A program made the position numbers and the translations under genes. 64,000 nt of DNA from Homoserinimonas sedimenticola (GTDB lineage: Bacteria > Actinomycetota > Actinomycetes > Actinomycetales > Microbacteriaceae): positions 2,194,326 to 2,258,325 of the forward strand of contig NZ_JAPELL010000001.1 in NCBI RefSeq assembly GCF_026094475.1, read 5' to 3'. Numbering within the stretch: the first letter of the stretch is position 1; each line of letters starts with the position of its first letter. Below, one piece after another: positions 15,004 through 23,204 of this stretch. Below the pieces are notes generated by a model. It was not told the origin of the DNA. It saw only the letters and a list, made by a program, of their open reading frames with translations, and ran no database searches.

Positions 15004-16533
15004 ATGAAACGTGTCCGTTCCCGGGCCGGCCGCATCGTCGCGGCCGCCACGGCCGCGACAGTGGCACTCACCCTCGCCGGATGCTCCGGCGACAGCGCCA
15101 GCGGAGGCGACCCGTCGAAGCTGACCATCGCAATGGATTCCGACCCTGCGGCGTTCGGCTACGACCCGCTCGAGTACAGCACCCGCCAGCAGGTGTTCTT
15201 CGAGGGCTTCTACGAGAGCCTGGCGAAGACGAACCCTGATGGTTCGGTCGCTCCCGGCCTCGCCACCGAGTTCATCTACAACGAAGAGGGGACCGTGCTG
15301 ACGATGCCTCTCGCCGAGGGCATCGAGTTCGCTGACGGCAGCACCCTCGACGCCGAGCTCGTCAAGGCCAACCTCGATCGTCGCGATGACCCGGAGCTTC
15401 CCGCCTACGCGGCCTTCGCCCCGGGCGAGCCGACCGAGATCGTCTCGGTGGATGTCGTCGACGACATGACGGTGTCGCTCACCTTCGGCTCGCCGCAGCA
15501 GGGCTTCGAGGCCAACCTCGCCTCGATCGCCGGCATGATCGTCGGAAGCGAGGGCATCGAAGACCCGTCGACACTCGCGCAGGCGCCCGACGGCTCCGGC
15601 CCCTTCTCGCTCGCCGACGGCACCGTGAAGGGCAGCGAGTACGTGCTCGAGAAGAAGGAGGAGCACCCCTCGGGCGATGACTACGCCTTCGAGACGATCG
15701 TGTTCAAGCCGATCGCCGACCCGCAGGCGCGCACCAACGCGGTGATCTCCGGTCAGGCCGACACGGCGTTCATCCACAACTCCACGGTCGAGCTCGCCCG
15801 CAGCAAGGGTCTCGGCATCTCGCAGATCGGCGGCACCGTCGTCTCGCTGCTCGTCTTCGACAAGACGGGGGCGACCAACCAGGCCTTCGCCGACGAGCGG
15901 GTGCGGCTGGCGCTGTCACACGCGATCGACCGCGACTCCTTCGTCGAGGCCGTGCACCCCGGTGAGATCCCGGCGGTCAACGCGCTGCCGCAGGAGAACC
16001 CCGGCTTCGACGAGTCCATCGACGAGGAGTTCGGTTACGACCCGGAGAAGGCCAAGCAGCTGCTCGCCGACGCGGGTTACGAAGACGGGCTCACGATCCA
16101 GATCGTCACCGACCCCAACTCGGTCACCGACTGGGAGGCGCTGCAGCAGTACTTCTCGGCCGTCGGCGTCACGCTCGACGTGAAGGTGGGCTCCTCGAGC
16201 GAGGAGATCTTCGGCGCGGTCCGCACGACACCGCTCGGCATGCTCCCGCTGAACTGGGGCAACGCGCCGGGCACCATGTTCGGGGTCATCCTCGGATTCG
16301 CCAACCCGCACGGGGCGCAGAACCCCGAGCTGCTGGCCGCCACGCAGGCCGTCGCCGGCAACCCCACGCCGGAGACGCTCGGCGCCCTCAACCGGGAGCT
16401 GGTCTCCTCGGGCTGGCTCATCCCCGTCTACGAGCAGGTCACCACCTGGGCGTCGAACGACCACATCGCCTGGGTGACCTTCCCCGGCCAGTTCGACGTG
16501 CCACTGCTCTCGTCGTTCAAGCCGGCGACATAG
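15004..16533 (+). CDS. ABC transporter substrate-binding lipoprotein (family 5, peptide/opine/nickel type)
   Basis: A 509-residue extracytoplasmic binding protein. A signal peptide with positive N-terminus and lipobox LTLAGC (Cys near residue 26) anchors it to the membrane. The mature part has the SBP family 5 pattern: YESLAKTNPDGSVAPGLATEF, a VRLALSHAIDRD motif and a C-terminal lobe. Family 5 proteins bind peptides, opines, oligosaccharides or glycosides. The flanking glycosidases make a plant glycoside plausible here. ATG 15004 has an AGGAGG ribosome-binding site. It heads a four-component importer operon. Confidence 0.88.
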   Translation: MKRVRSRAGRIVAAATAATVALTLAGCSGDSASGGDPSKLTIAMDSDPAAFGYDPLEYSTRQQVFFEGFYESLAKTNPDGSVAPGLATEFIYNEEGTVLTMPLAEGIEFADGSTLDAELVKANLDRRDDPELPAYAAFAPGEPTEIVSVDVVDDMTVSLTFGSPQQGFEANLASIAGMIVGSEGIEDPSTLAQAPDGSGPFSLADGTVKGSEYVLEKKEEHPSGDDYAFETIVFKPIADPQARTNAVISGQADTAFIHNSTVELARSKGLGISQIGGTVVSLLVFDKTGATNQAFADERVRLALSHAIDRDSFVEAVHPGEIPAVNALPQENPGFDESIDEEFGYDPEKAKQLLADAGYEDGLTIQIVTDPNSVTDWEALQQYFSAVGVTLDVKVGSSSEEIFGAVRTTPLGMLPLNWGNAPGTMFGVILGFANPHGAQNPELLAATQAVAGNPTPETLGALNRELVSSGWLIPVYEQVTTWASNDHIAWVTFPGQFDVPLLSSFKPAT

Positions 16534-16551
16534 CAGTTCTGCCCGCGCCGG

Positions 16552-16576
16552 TGCCGGTGGGCCTCGCCCACCGGCA
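16552..16576 (+). terminator. intra-operon hairpin between binding protein and permease genes
   Basis: A perfect 11-bp stem (TGCCGGTGGGC / GCCCACCGGCA) with a 3-nt CTC loop lies between the binding-protein stop and the permease start. No T-run follows, so it probably protects the upstream mRNA or causes partial termination, giving more binding protein than permease, as is usual for such operons. Confidence 0.6.
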
Positions 16577-16604
16577 TCGGCCGTGAACCACTGAAAGAGC
16601 CAGC

Positions 16605-17546
16605 ATGATCCTCTTCGTCATCAAACGCTTCGCCCTCGCCGTCACCACCGTATTCGTGGTGTCGGTGCTCGTGTTTCTCCTCGTGCATGCGGGCGACACC
16701 ACCCCCGGGGTGGTGGCTGTCGGCATCGGGGGCACCCAGGAGCAGATCGAGGCCTACAACGAGCAGATCGGCTGGTATGACCCGCTCATCGTGCAATACC
16801 TCGCCTGGCTCGGCAGTGCCCTGACGGGCGACCTCGGCACCTCCCTCACCAACGGCAGCGACGTGCTCGATGAGATCCTCCGCCGGTTCCCGGTCACCGC
16901 CTCACTGGCATTCGGGGCGACCGTCGTGAGTTCTGTGCTCGGGGTCGTGCTCGGCGTCACCGCCGCCGTGCGCAGGGGGCTCGCCGATCGGCTGGTGAGC
17001 GTCTTCGCCGGCATGGGGGCGGCCGTTCCCGCCTTCTGGCTCGGCATCGTTCTCGTCTTCGTCTTCGCGGTGCAGTCGTCGCTTCTGCCGGCGACCGGTT
17101 ATGTGCGCTTCGAGGATTCCCCCTCGGGCTGGTTCAGCTCACTCGTGTTGCCCGTGCTGACACTCGCGATCGGAGGTGCCGCCTTCATCGCCCGCCAGAC
17201 CCGCGCATCCATGCTCGAGGCGCTCGGGCAGGAGTACATCCGCACCCTGAGGGCCACGGCGATGCCGACCTGGCGCATCCTCTATGTGCACGCCCTGCGT
17301 TCCGCCAGCCTGCCCATCGTGGCGTCGATCGCCCTGCAGTTCATCGCCCTCTTCGGCGGCTCCATCATCGTCGAGGTGCTCTTCGCCCTCCCCGGCCTGG
17401 GGGTTGCCGTGCAGGGCGCCGTCGGGCAGGCCGACGCTCCCGCCGTGCAGGGCATCGTCGTGGTCGCGACCCTCGTCGTCGTCGTCGTCAACCTGCTTCT
17501 CGAACTCACCAACTCGTTCCTCGACCCGAAACTCCGCACCTCATGA
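16605..17546 (+). CDS. ABC transporter permease, DppB/OppB type
   Basis: A 313-residue integral membrane protein with about six transmembrane segments; the first is residues 7-27 (FALAVTTVFVVSVLVFLLVHA). The characteristic DppB N-terminal extension contains YDPLIVQYLAWLGSALTGDLGTSL. The EAA loop that contacts the ATPase is in the ARQTRASMLEALGQEYIRTLRATAMP region. It forms the channel with the permease domain encoded next. Its stop overlaps the next start by 4 nt. Confidence 0.92.
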   Translation: MILFVIKRFALAVTTVFVVSVLVFLLVHAGDTTPGVVAVGIGGTQEQIEAYNEQIGWYDPLIVQYLAWLGSALTGDLGTSLTNGSDVLDEILRRFPVTASLAFGATVVSSVLGVVLGVTAAVRRGLADRLVSVFAGMGAAVPAFWLGIVLVFVFAVQSSLLPATGYVRFEDSPSGWFSSLVLPVLTLAIGGAAFIARQTRASMLEALGQEYIRTLRATAMPTWRILYVHALRSASLPIVASIALQFIALFGGSIIVEVLFALPGLGVAVQGAVGQADAPAVQGIVVVATLVVVVVNLLLELTNSFLDPKLRTS

Positions 17547-19597
17547 GCGACACCGCCGCCTTTCCCACCCGCAGCTCGCAGCGTGCCAGTAGACGACCGC
17601 TGCAGGCACCGCAGGCGCTCCGCACGCTCCTCCGGTCACCCCTCGGCATGCTCGGCCTCGCCTGGCTCGTCGTCATCGTCGTCGCATCCCTCACCGCGCC
17701 GCTCTGGCTGCCGTACCCGATCGAATACCAGGACTTCTCCGCCGTGCTCGCGGGGCCGTCGGCGGCGCACCTGCTCGGCACCGACGAGCTGGGGCGCGAC
17801 GTGCTCAGCCGCATCTTCGCGGCGGGTGCCGGGTCGCTCATCACGACCTTCCTCGCCGCCGTCGTGGCGATCGGCGTGGCCCTGCCGCTGGCACTCATCG
17901 CCGCAGCATCCAGTGCCCGCATCGAGACGATCATCAACCGGGTGACCGAGATCGCGATGTCGATTCCCGCACTCGTCATCATCATCGCGGTGATCGGCGC
18001 CGTCGGCACCAACCTCTATCTGGTCATGACCTGCCTCGGCCTGCTGATCGCCGGCGGCATCTACCGCGTCTTCGTGGGGCAGGCGAAGTCGCTGCAGTCA
18101 CAGCTCTACGTCGACGCGGCCGAAGTCGACGGCTTGCGGCCTGCCATGGTCAGTATCCGCCACATCCTGCCCAACATGGCGACGACCATCTTCGTGCAGT
18201 TCGTGCTGGTCTTCGCGATCGGCCTCATGCTCCAGGCGGGCCTCGCGTTCATCGGCTTCGGCCCCCAGCCACCTGAGCCGAGCTGGGGCGGGCTCATCCA
18301 GTCGGCGTCGAAGCAGATCTACGTGCACCCGTGGCTCATGGTGCCGACCGGCCTCGTGCTGGTCTTCACCGTGCTGGGGGCCAACGCGGTCGCCGACACC
18401 CTCGCGGGCGGGCAGGGCGCCCCGCCGTCGCAGGTGGCGCTCGGGCCCGAAGCACGCCGCCGTCGGCGGGAGCTCAAGGCGGCTGCCCCGGTCGCGGTCG
18501 AGTCGGCACCCGAGGGCATGCTCATCGTCAAGGGCCTCACGATCGGTGTCGACGACGGGCCGGAACTCGTCAGCAGTGTCTCCTTCGAGGTGGCCCCCGG
18601 CACGGTGCTGGGGGTGGTCGGAGAATCCGGATGCGGCAAGACCCTCACCGCGCTCTCCCTCGTCGGCCTGCTGCCGCCCGGCGTCAACCCGCGTGAGGGC
18701 AGCATCCGCTGGGGTGCGCGCGACCTCGCACGGCTCGACGAGTCCGGTCTCGCCGCGATCCGCGGGCGAGAGATCGGCTTCGTCGGGCAGGAGCCGATGC
18801 GGGCCCTCGACCCCATGTTCACGATCGGCTACCAGCTGGCAGGCGCGGTGCGCAGACTTCGCGGTGTCGGCAAGGCGGATGCCCGCGCCGAGGCGGCATC
18901 GCTGCTCGGCAAGGTCGGAATCGTCGATGCCGAGCGGGTGCTGCGCTCCTACCCTCACCAGATCTCGGGTGGCATGGCGCAGCGCGTGGCCATCGCCCTC
19001 GCCCTCGCGGGCCGGCCGAAGCTGCTCATCGCCGACGAACCGACCACCGCCCTCGACGTGACGGTGCAGGCCGAGATCCTCAGCCTCCTTCGGGGACTTG
19101 TCGCCGAGACGGGAATGTCGATGGTCATGGTCACCCACGACTTCGGGGTGGTCGCCGACATCTGCGACGAGGTCGTCGTCATGTATGCGGGCCAGGTCAT
19201 CGAGTCGGGAACCGTGCACGACGTGCTCGGGGCGGCCGAGCATCCGTACACCACCGCGCTGCTTGCCGCCGACCCGCACGCGGGCCTCGGCGTGGTCGGC
19301 CAGGAGCGCCTGGCCTCCATCCCCGGGCAGGTGCCCCAGCCCCGCGACTGGCCCACGGGCTGCCGCTTCGCCGACCGCTGCGCCTTCGCGCAGCCGCAGT
19401 GTGTGGTTCCGGTGCCGCTCATCGCGCGAGACAGGGGTGACGGCGGCGTGCGCTGCGTGCGCGTTCACGAACTGCAGCTGGGCCGACTTGATGACCCCGT
19501 GCCCCTGGATGCCGCCACGCCCGTCGACGGCGGAGCCGACCCGACGGCGCCCACGACCGCGGCCGCGCCCGCACGCAACGGAAAGGTGCGCTCATGA
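17543..19597 (+). CDS. fused ABC permease (DppC type) and ATPase (DppD type)
   Basis: A 684-residue fusion. Residues 1-290 form a DppC-like permease: GTDELGRDVLSRIFAAG, an EAA loop around YVDAAEVDGLRPAMVS, and about six membrane segments. Residues 330-660 are an ATPase with Walker A GESGCGKT, Q-loop VGQEPMRALDP, signature ISGGMAQRV, Walker B LLIADEPTTALD and the Cys-containing oligopeptide C-terminal motif TGCRFADRCAFAQPQC. Such DppC-DppD fusions are known in actinobacteria. The fusion fixes 1:1 stoichiometry of that half of the importer. It is translationally coupled at both ends by 4-nt overlaps. Confidence 0.93.
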   Translation: MSDTAAFPTRSSQRASRRPLQAPQALRTLLRSPLGMLGLAWLVVIVVASLTAPLWLPYPIEYQDFSAVLAGPSAAHLLGTDELGRDVLSRIFAAGAGSLITTFLAAVVAIGVALPLALIAAASSARIETIINRVTEIAMSIPALVIIIAVIGAVGTNLYLVMTCLGLLIAGGIYRVFVGQAKSLQSQLYVDAAEVDGLRPAMVSIRHILPNMATTIFVQFVLVFAIGLMLQAGLAFIGFGPQPPEPSWGGLIQSASKQIYVHPWLMVPTGLVLVFTVLGANAVADTLAGGQGAPPSQVALGPEARRRRRELKAAAPVAVESAPEGMLIVKGLTIGVDDGPELVSSVSFEVAPGTVLGVVGESGCGKTLTALSLVGLLPPGVNPREGSIRWGARDLARLDESGLAAIRGREIGFVGQEPMRALDPMFTIGYQLAGAVRRLRGVGKADARAEAASLLGKVGIVDAERVLRSYPHQISGGMAQRVAIALALAGRPKLLIADEPTTALDVTVQAEILSLLRGLVAETGMSMVMVTHDFGVVADICDEVVVMYAGQVIESGTVHDVLGAAEHPYTTALLAADPHAGLGVVGQERLASIPGQVPQPRDWPTGCRFADRCAFAQPQCVVPVPLIARDRGDGGVRCVRVHELQLGRLDDPVPLDAATPVDGGADPTAPTTAAAPARNGKVRS

Positions 19598-20634
19598 CCG
19601 CCGAGACCCTCAACGCCGCCGACGTCTATGCCGGTATCGGAGATGCGCCGCCCCCCGTGCTCGAGATCGAAGACCTCGTCGTGCGCTACGGACGCGGGCG
19701 CGCCGCCCTCGCGGCCCCGCCCGCCGTCGACCGCGTCAGCCTGAGCATCCAGCCCGGTGAGACGGTCGGCCTGGTGGGCGAGTCAGGCTCGGGCAAGACC
19801 ACGATCGGCCGGGCCGTGCTCGGGCTGGAGCGCGTGACATCCGGTTCGATCCGCTTCAACGGGCGCGACGTGACCAACCTGTCGGCCAAGGAACGCCGAG
19901 CGCTCGGCGGCGACCTTCGGGCCGTCTTCCAAGACCCCTACTCCTCGCTGAACCCGCGCCTCACGATCGGTTCGTCGCTCGCAGAGCCCCTGCGCATCGC
20001 GGGAGTGACGGCAGCGGATGCCGCGGCTCGCGCCGGCGCCATGCTCGAGTCGGTGGGGCTGCCCGCCGACGCCGCAGCTCGCTACCCGCGCCAGTTCTCG
20101 GGCGGACAACGTCAGCGCATCGCTGTGGCCCGCGCCCTCATCACGAACCCTTCGCTCGTGATCTGCGACGAACCGGTGAGCGCCCTCGACCTGTCGACGC
20201 AGGCGCAGGTGCTCAACCTGCTCGCCGACCTGCGGGCCGAGCGCAAGCTCAGCTACCTGTTCATCGCCCACGACATCGGGGTGGTCGGGTTCCTGGCGCA
20301 GCGGGTCGTCGTGCTCTATCGCGGCCAGGTGATGGAATCGGGGCCGGCGGCGAACGTCACGACGGCACCCGTGCATCCGTTCACTCAGGCGTTGACGGCG
20401 GCGTCACCCGTGCCGAGACCGGCCGAGCAGGCCGCGCGTCGGGCCGCGCGCGAGGCCTCAGGCGTCAAGACGGCGGGCAACGCCGACTTCGCCGGGGTGG
20501 GGTGCCCCTTCGCCGCGCGCTGCCCGCTCGCGACCGAGCTGTGCCGCACCGAGCGCCCCCCGCTGCGCGCCGTCGGTGGTTCCCTCGCCGCGTGTCACTA
20601 CGCGGAGGAGGCCGCGGCCAGACCCATCGCCTGA
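19594..20634 (+). CDS. ABC transporter ATPase, DppF/OppF type
   Basis: A 346-residue ATPase, the second nucleotide-binding subunit. Walker A GESGSGKTT, Q-loop FQDPYSSLNPRLTIG, signature FSGGQRQRI, Walker B LVICDEPVSALD, and the oligo_HPY-type C-terminus with CPFAARCPLATELC. It pairs with the ATPase half of the preceding fusion. It starts with ATG in a 4-nt overlap with the fusion gene and ends the operon, followed by a hairpin terminator. Confidence 0.93.
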   Translation: MTAETLNAADVYAGIGDAPPPVLEIEDLVVRYGRGRAALAAPPAVDRVSLSIQPGETVGLVGESGSGKTTIGRAVLGLERVTSGSIRFNGRDVTNLSAKERRALGGDLRAVFQDPYSSLNPRLTIGSSLAEPLRIAGVTAADAAARAGAMLESVGLPADAAARYPRQFSGGQRQRIAVARALITNPSLVICDEPVSALDLSTQAQVLNLLADLRAERKLSYLFIAHDIGVVGFLAQRVVVLYRGQVMESGPAANVTTAPVHPFTQALTAASPVPRPAEQAARRAAREASGVKTAGNADFAGVGCPFAARCPLATELCRTERPPLRAVGGSLAACHYAEEAAARPIA

Positions 20635-20647
20635 TGGGCGGCCGCAA

Positions 20648-20682
20648 CGCCTGAGCTCGGCCGGGGGGTCCGGGCTCAGGCG
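20648..20682. terminator. hairpin between ABC operon and LysR gene
   Basis: A perfect 9-bp stem (CGCCTGAGC 20648-20656, GCTCAGGCG 20674-20682) lies between the convergent importer operon and LysR gene. It is flanked on both sides by GCAAC, and is likely a bidirectional terminator. Confidence 0.65.
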
Positions 20683-20712
20683 CAACACTCCTGTCGCCGG
20701 TTCTCGAGATGC

Positions 20713-21636
20713 TCAGCGAGAGGGCTCATCCATGGGGTTCGGGTGCTGCTCCACGATCTCCGCGACGATCTCCTCGAACACGTGCACGGCCGCGTTGGCA
20801 GGCTCCTCCAGTGAGCACAGCATGACCGTCGTCGGGTCGATGTCCGTGATGGGGATGTATCGCACCGTCTCGCGACGGTAGTGCTTGGCGGCTGAGGCGG
20901 CGGCGATGTTCACGCCGACGCCCGCGGAGACCAGCTCCAGGATGCCCTCGAAACTGTCGGCGACGGGACCGCGGCGGGGGTGGGAGCCATCGGGGCGCGG
21001 ATCGACGAGCCACCAGTCGAGGGTCATGGCGTCGCTGCCCGAGACCCCGATGAAGATCTCCTCGGCCGTCTCGCCGATCGTCACGGAACTCCGCTCGGCG
21101 AGCCGGTGCCCGACGGGCACCACGAGCATCCGGCGCTCCGACCACAGGGGCTGAAAGTGCACGCGGTCGTCGTGCGCGATCGGCGCGGGGGCGAAGACGA
21201 CATCGACCGTGCCGGCGACGAGTTCGTCGCGTGTGTCGAGAAAGCCGAGGCGACGCATCTCGAGACGGATGCCCGGCATCCTCTGCACGGCTGTCGCGAG
21301 GATGACGCTCGTGAGGTCGCCTGCACCGGCGGCGACCATGCCGATGCGCAGGATGCTGTCACCGGCCGCCGCCTGCCTGGCGCGCGCCCAGTGCACGATC
21401 GCGGTGTGGTTGTCGACGACCCGCCGGGCGAGCGGCACGAGCTCGGAACCGGCTGTCGTGAGGCTTACGCTGCGTGAGGTGCGGTCGAACAGTTCGGCAC
21501 CGAGGATGCTCTCGAGGCGGCGGATCTGCTGGCTCAGCGACGGGGGCGAGATCGAGAGGCGCGCGGCGGCGTTGCCGAAGTGGAGGGTCTCGGCGAGCAC
21601 CGAGAAATAGCGCAGGGAATGGAAGGGAATGTCCAT
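20713..21636 (-). CDS. LysR-family regulator divergent from the quercetinase gene
   Basis: A 307-residue LysR protein. The helix-turn-helix (LRYFSVLAETLHFGNAAARL and SISPPSLSQQIRRLE, residues 8-42) is followed by an effector-binding domain from about residue 95 (RIGMVAAGAGDLTSVIL). It is divergently transcribed from the quercetinase gene with 105 nt between them, the classic LysR arrangement, so it probably activates quercetinase and perhaps the ABC importer, whose upstream DNA shares two conserved blocks. The ligand may be a flavonol or a breakdown product. ATG 21636 lies 5 nt after a TAAGAT box. Confidence 0.9.
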   Translation of the reverse strand: MDIPFHSLRYFSVLAETLHFGNAAARLSISPPSLSQQIRRLESILGAELFDRTSRSVSLTTAGSELVPLARRVVDNHTAIVHWARARQAAAGDSILRIGMVAAGAGDLTSVILATAVQRMPGIRLEMRRLGFLDTRDELVAGTVDVVFAPAPIAHDDRVHFQPLWSERRMLVVPVGHRLAERSSVTIGETAEEIFIGVSGSDAMTLDWWLVDPRPDGSHPRRGPVADSFEGILELVSAGVGVNIAAASAAKHYRRETVRYIPITDIDPTTVMLCSLEEPANAAVHVFEEIVAEIVEQHPNPMDEPSR

Positions 21637-21664
21637 ACCTCATCTTAGGCCACGACTAACGATG

Positions 21665-21739
21665 GATAGGAAGGTCGAACTGGCCTCCGCGTGGGTGCAG
21701 CCGCGAAGATCAAAGGGTAAAGCTCACAAGGAGGTCAGC
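21665..21739 (+). promoter_or_regulatory. conserved regulatory segment upstream of quercetinase (site 2)
   Basis: The counterpart of site 1 at 14825-14899: blocks 21665-21690 (containing GGTCGAACTGGCC) and 21721-21739 (AGCTCACAAG then GAGGTCAGC) at the same spacing. Here the second block includes the GGAGG ribosome-binding site of the quercetinase gene at 21742. The likely binding protein is the divergent LysR regulator. Confidence 0.7.
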
Positions 21740-21741
21740 TC

Positions 21742-22296
21742 ATGTCCCAGCCCATCGCCGTCTCTGGCGATAGCCAGTCCCTACCGTTCGAGGGCATCCT
21801 CCCCGGTCGCCCGACACCGTTCTTCTTGGAGAAGGGCGAGGGCGAGAAGTCGGTCGTCTTCGACACGCTCTTCACGGTCATGCTCACGGGAGACGAGACC
21901 GAGAACCACTTCGGCGTCTTCACCTGCGACGGCCCCAAGGGCGACCGCATCCCTCCCCACATCCACCCCGTCACCCACGAGATCTTCTACATCGCCGACG
22001 GCGCCGTCACCCTGTGGGTCGACGACCAGAAGGGCTTCGCCGAGAAGCGCCTGCTGCGCGAGGGTGACTTCGGCTTCGTGCCGCGCGGCACCGTGCACGC
22101 CTTCCGCATGGATGCGCCGTCGAAGATCTTCGGCGTCGGCTCGGGCGGCTTCGAGCGCTTCTTCCACGGCATCGGCACGCCGACCGACAAGCCGGGCATC
22201 CCCGAGGTGCCGTTCATTCCCGCGTTCCCGCAGATGGCGGCGGCGGGGGAGAAGTACGGCACCGTCTTCATGCCGGACTTCCCGCTTCCGGACTGA
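21742..22296 (+). CDS. quercetin 2,3-dioxygenase (monocupin quercetinase)
   Basis: A 184-residue single-cupin protein that closely follows Streptomyces quercetinase QueD. The matching pattern is FFLEKGEGE, TENHFGVFTCDGPKG, then cupin motif 1 with His 73, His 75 and Glu 80 (IPPHIHPVTHEIFYI), and cupin motif 2 with His 119 (GDFGFVPRGTVHAFRMD). These four residues would hold the metal (Ni, Co, Fe or Mn). Quercetinases open the C ring of flavonols with O2, releasing CO and a depside (2-protocatechuoylphloroglucinol carboxylate from quercetin). The ERFFHGIGTPTDKPG tail also matches. It is followed after 3 nt by an alpha/beta hydrolase gene, consistent with depside cleavage next. Confidence 0.85.
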   Translation: MSQPIAVSGDSQSLPFEGILPGRPTPFFLEKGEGEKSVVFDTLFTVMLTGDETENHFGVFTCDGPKGDRIPPHIHPVTHEIFYIADGAVTLWVDDQKGFAEKRLLREGDFGFVPRGTVHAFRMDAPSKIFGVGSGGFERFFHGIGTPTDKPGIPEVPFIPAFPQMAAAGEKYGTVFMPDFPLPD

Positions 22297-22299
22297 TCC

Positions 22300-23079
22300 G
22301 TGACGTCACACCGTGTGCTCCGCGACCTCGTGTTCGCGGAGCACACCGGTTTTCGGCCGCTCGCGCTCGACCTGCACCTGCCGGAGAGGGAGGGCCGGCA
22401 TCCCGTCGTCGTCCATCTCCACGGGGGCGGCTGGCGGGTGGGCAGTCGACGTCGGTTCACACCGCTCGTCACGGTGGAGGAGTCGTTCGGCCGCATTGCG
22501 CGGGCGGGGTTCGCCGTCGCATCCGTCGACTACCGCCTGAGTGGTGAGGCGCACTTTCCGGCCCAGGTGACGGATGTCGCGGCCGCCCTCGACTGGATCG
22601 TCGCCGAGGGCGCGGCCCACGGTCTCGACGCTGAGCGCATTGTGCTCTGGGGAGGCTCTGCGGGCGGCACACTGGCGGCCCTGGCAGCCTTCGAGTCGCG
22701 GCATCCGGTTCGTGGCGTCGTCGACTGGTATGGACCCGCCGACCTCATAGCGATGGCGCGGCAGAAGCCTGCCCTGCCGGGGGAGTCCCGCGAGGACCAG
22801 TGGCTGGGCCGCCCTGTCGTCGATGACCTCGAGCTGGCGCACGAGGCGAGCCCCGTGCACCGCGTCGCGTCGGCCGCGCCGCCCTTCCATATCGCTCACG
22901 GTGCGGAAGACACGGATGTTCCGCCGGAGCAGAGCGGGCTCCTCGCCGAGGCGCTGCGTTGCGCCGGCATCCCGGTCGAGCTGCACTTCGAGCACGGCGC
23001 CGGCCACTTCTGGAAGGGTGCGGATGCCGCGCCGCTCTTCGATCGCGCGATCGACTTCGTGCGCCGCGTCACCTTCTGA
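22300..23079 (+). CDS. alpha/beta hydrolase (BD-FAE/HSL-like esterase), candidate depside hydrolase
   Basis: A 259-residue esterase of the HGG-type family: HLHGGGWRVGS oxyanion loop (about residues 39-49), nucleophile elbow LWGGSAGG (Ser near 125), Asp in HGAEDTDVP (about 207) and His in HGAGHFW (about 237). No signal peptide. The GTG start at 22300 lies 3 nt after the quercetinase stop, so the two are co-translated. The depside made by quercetinase is an ester, and no other esterase gene is linked so tightly. Hydrolysis to protocatechuate and 2,4,6-trihydroxybenzoate is the natural inference, but acyl-sugar deacylation is an alternative. Confidence 0.82.
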   Translation: MTSHRVLRDLVFAEHTGFRPLALDLHLPEREGRHPVVVHLHGGGWRVGSRRRFTPLVTVEESFGRIARAGFAVASVDYRLSGEAHFPAQVTDVAAALDWIVAEGAAHGLDAERIVLWGGSAGGTLAALAAFESRHPVRGVVDWYGPADLIAMARQKPALPGESREDQWLGRPVVDDLELAHEASPVHRVASAAPPFHIAHGAEDTDVPPEQSGLLAEALRCAGIPVELHFEHGAGHFWKGADAAPLFDRAIDFVRRVTF

Positions 23080-23101
23080 ACGCGCCGCCATCTGCAGGTT
23101 C

Positions 23102-23163
23102 CGGCGGGTGTTTCTCGTTCCGGCGGGTGTAGCTTCACCCGCTTCAGTGAGAAACACCCGCCG
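23102..23163. terminator. large bidirectional hairpin between esterase and GH43-like genes
   Basis: A perfect 15-bp outer stem (CGGCGGGTGTTTCTC 23102-23116; reverse complement 23149-23163) encloses a second hairpin GCGGGTG-N6-CACCCGC. It lies between convergent genes. Its size (62 bp) and GGTGTTTCT core resemble the 58-bp palindromic element family found elsewhere in the window, of which it may be a diverged member. Confidence 0.75.
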
Positions 23164-23204
23164 AGCGGATGCCGCGGCTCCCACTGTGACGTGGGCGTGA
23201 GGCC

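Noticed and set aside
14892-15239. Small open frame between the conserved block and the binding-protein gene (begins GTGTCAGCG)
   Set aside because: It runs out of frame into the signal peptide of the binding protein. No RBS or family evidence beyond the first 22 codons; possibly a decayed gene start but not supported.
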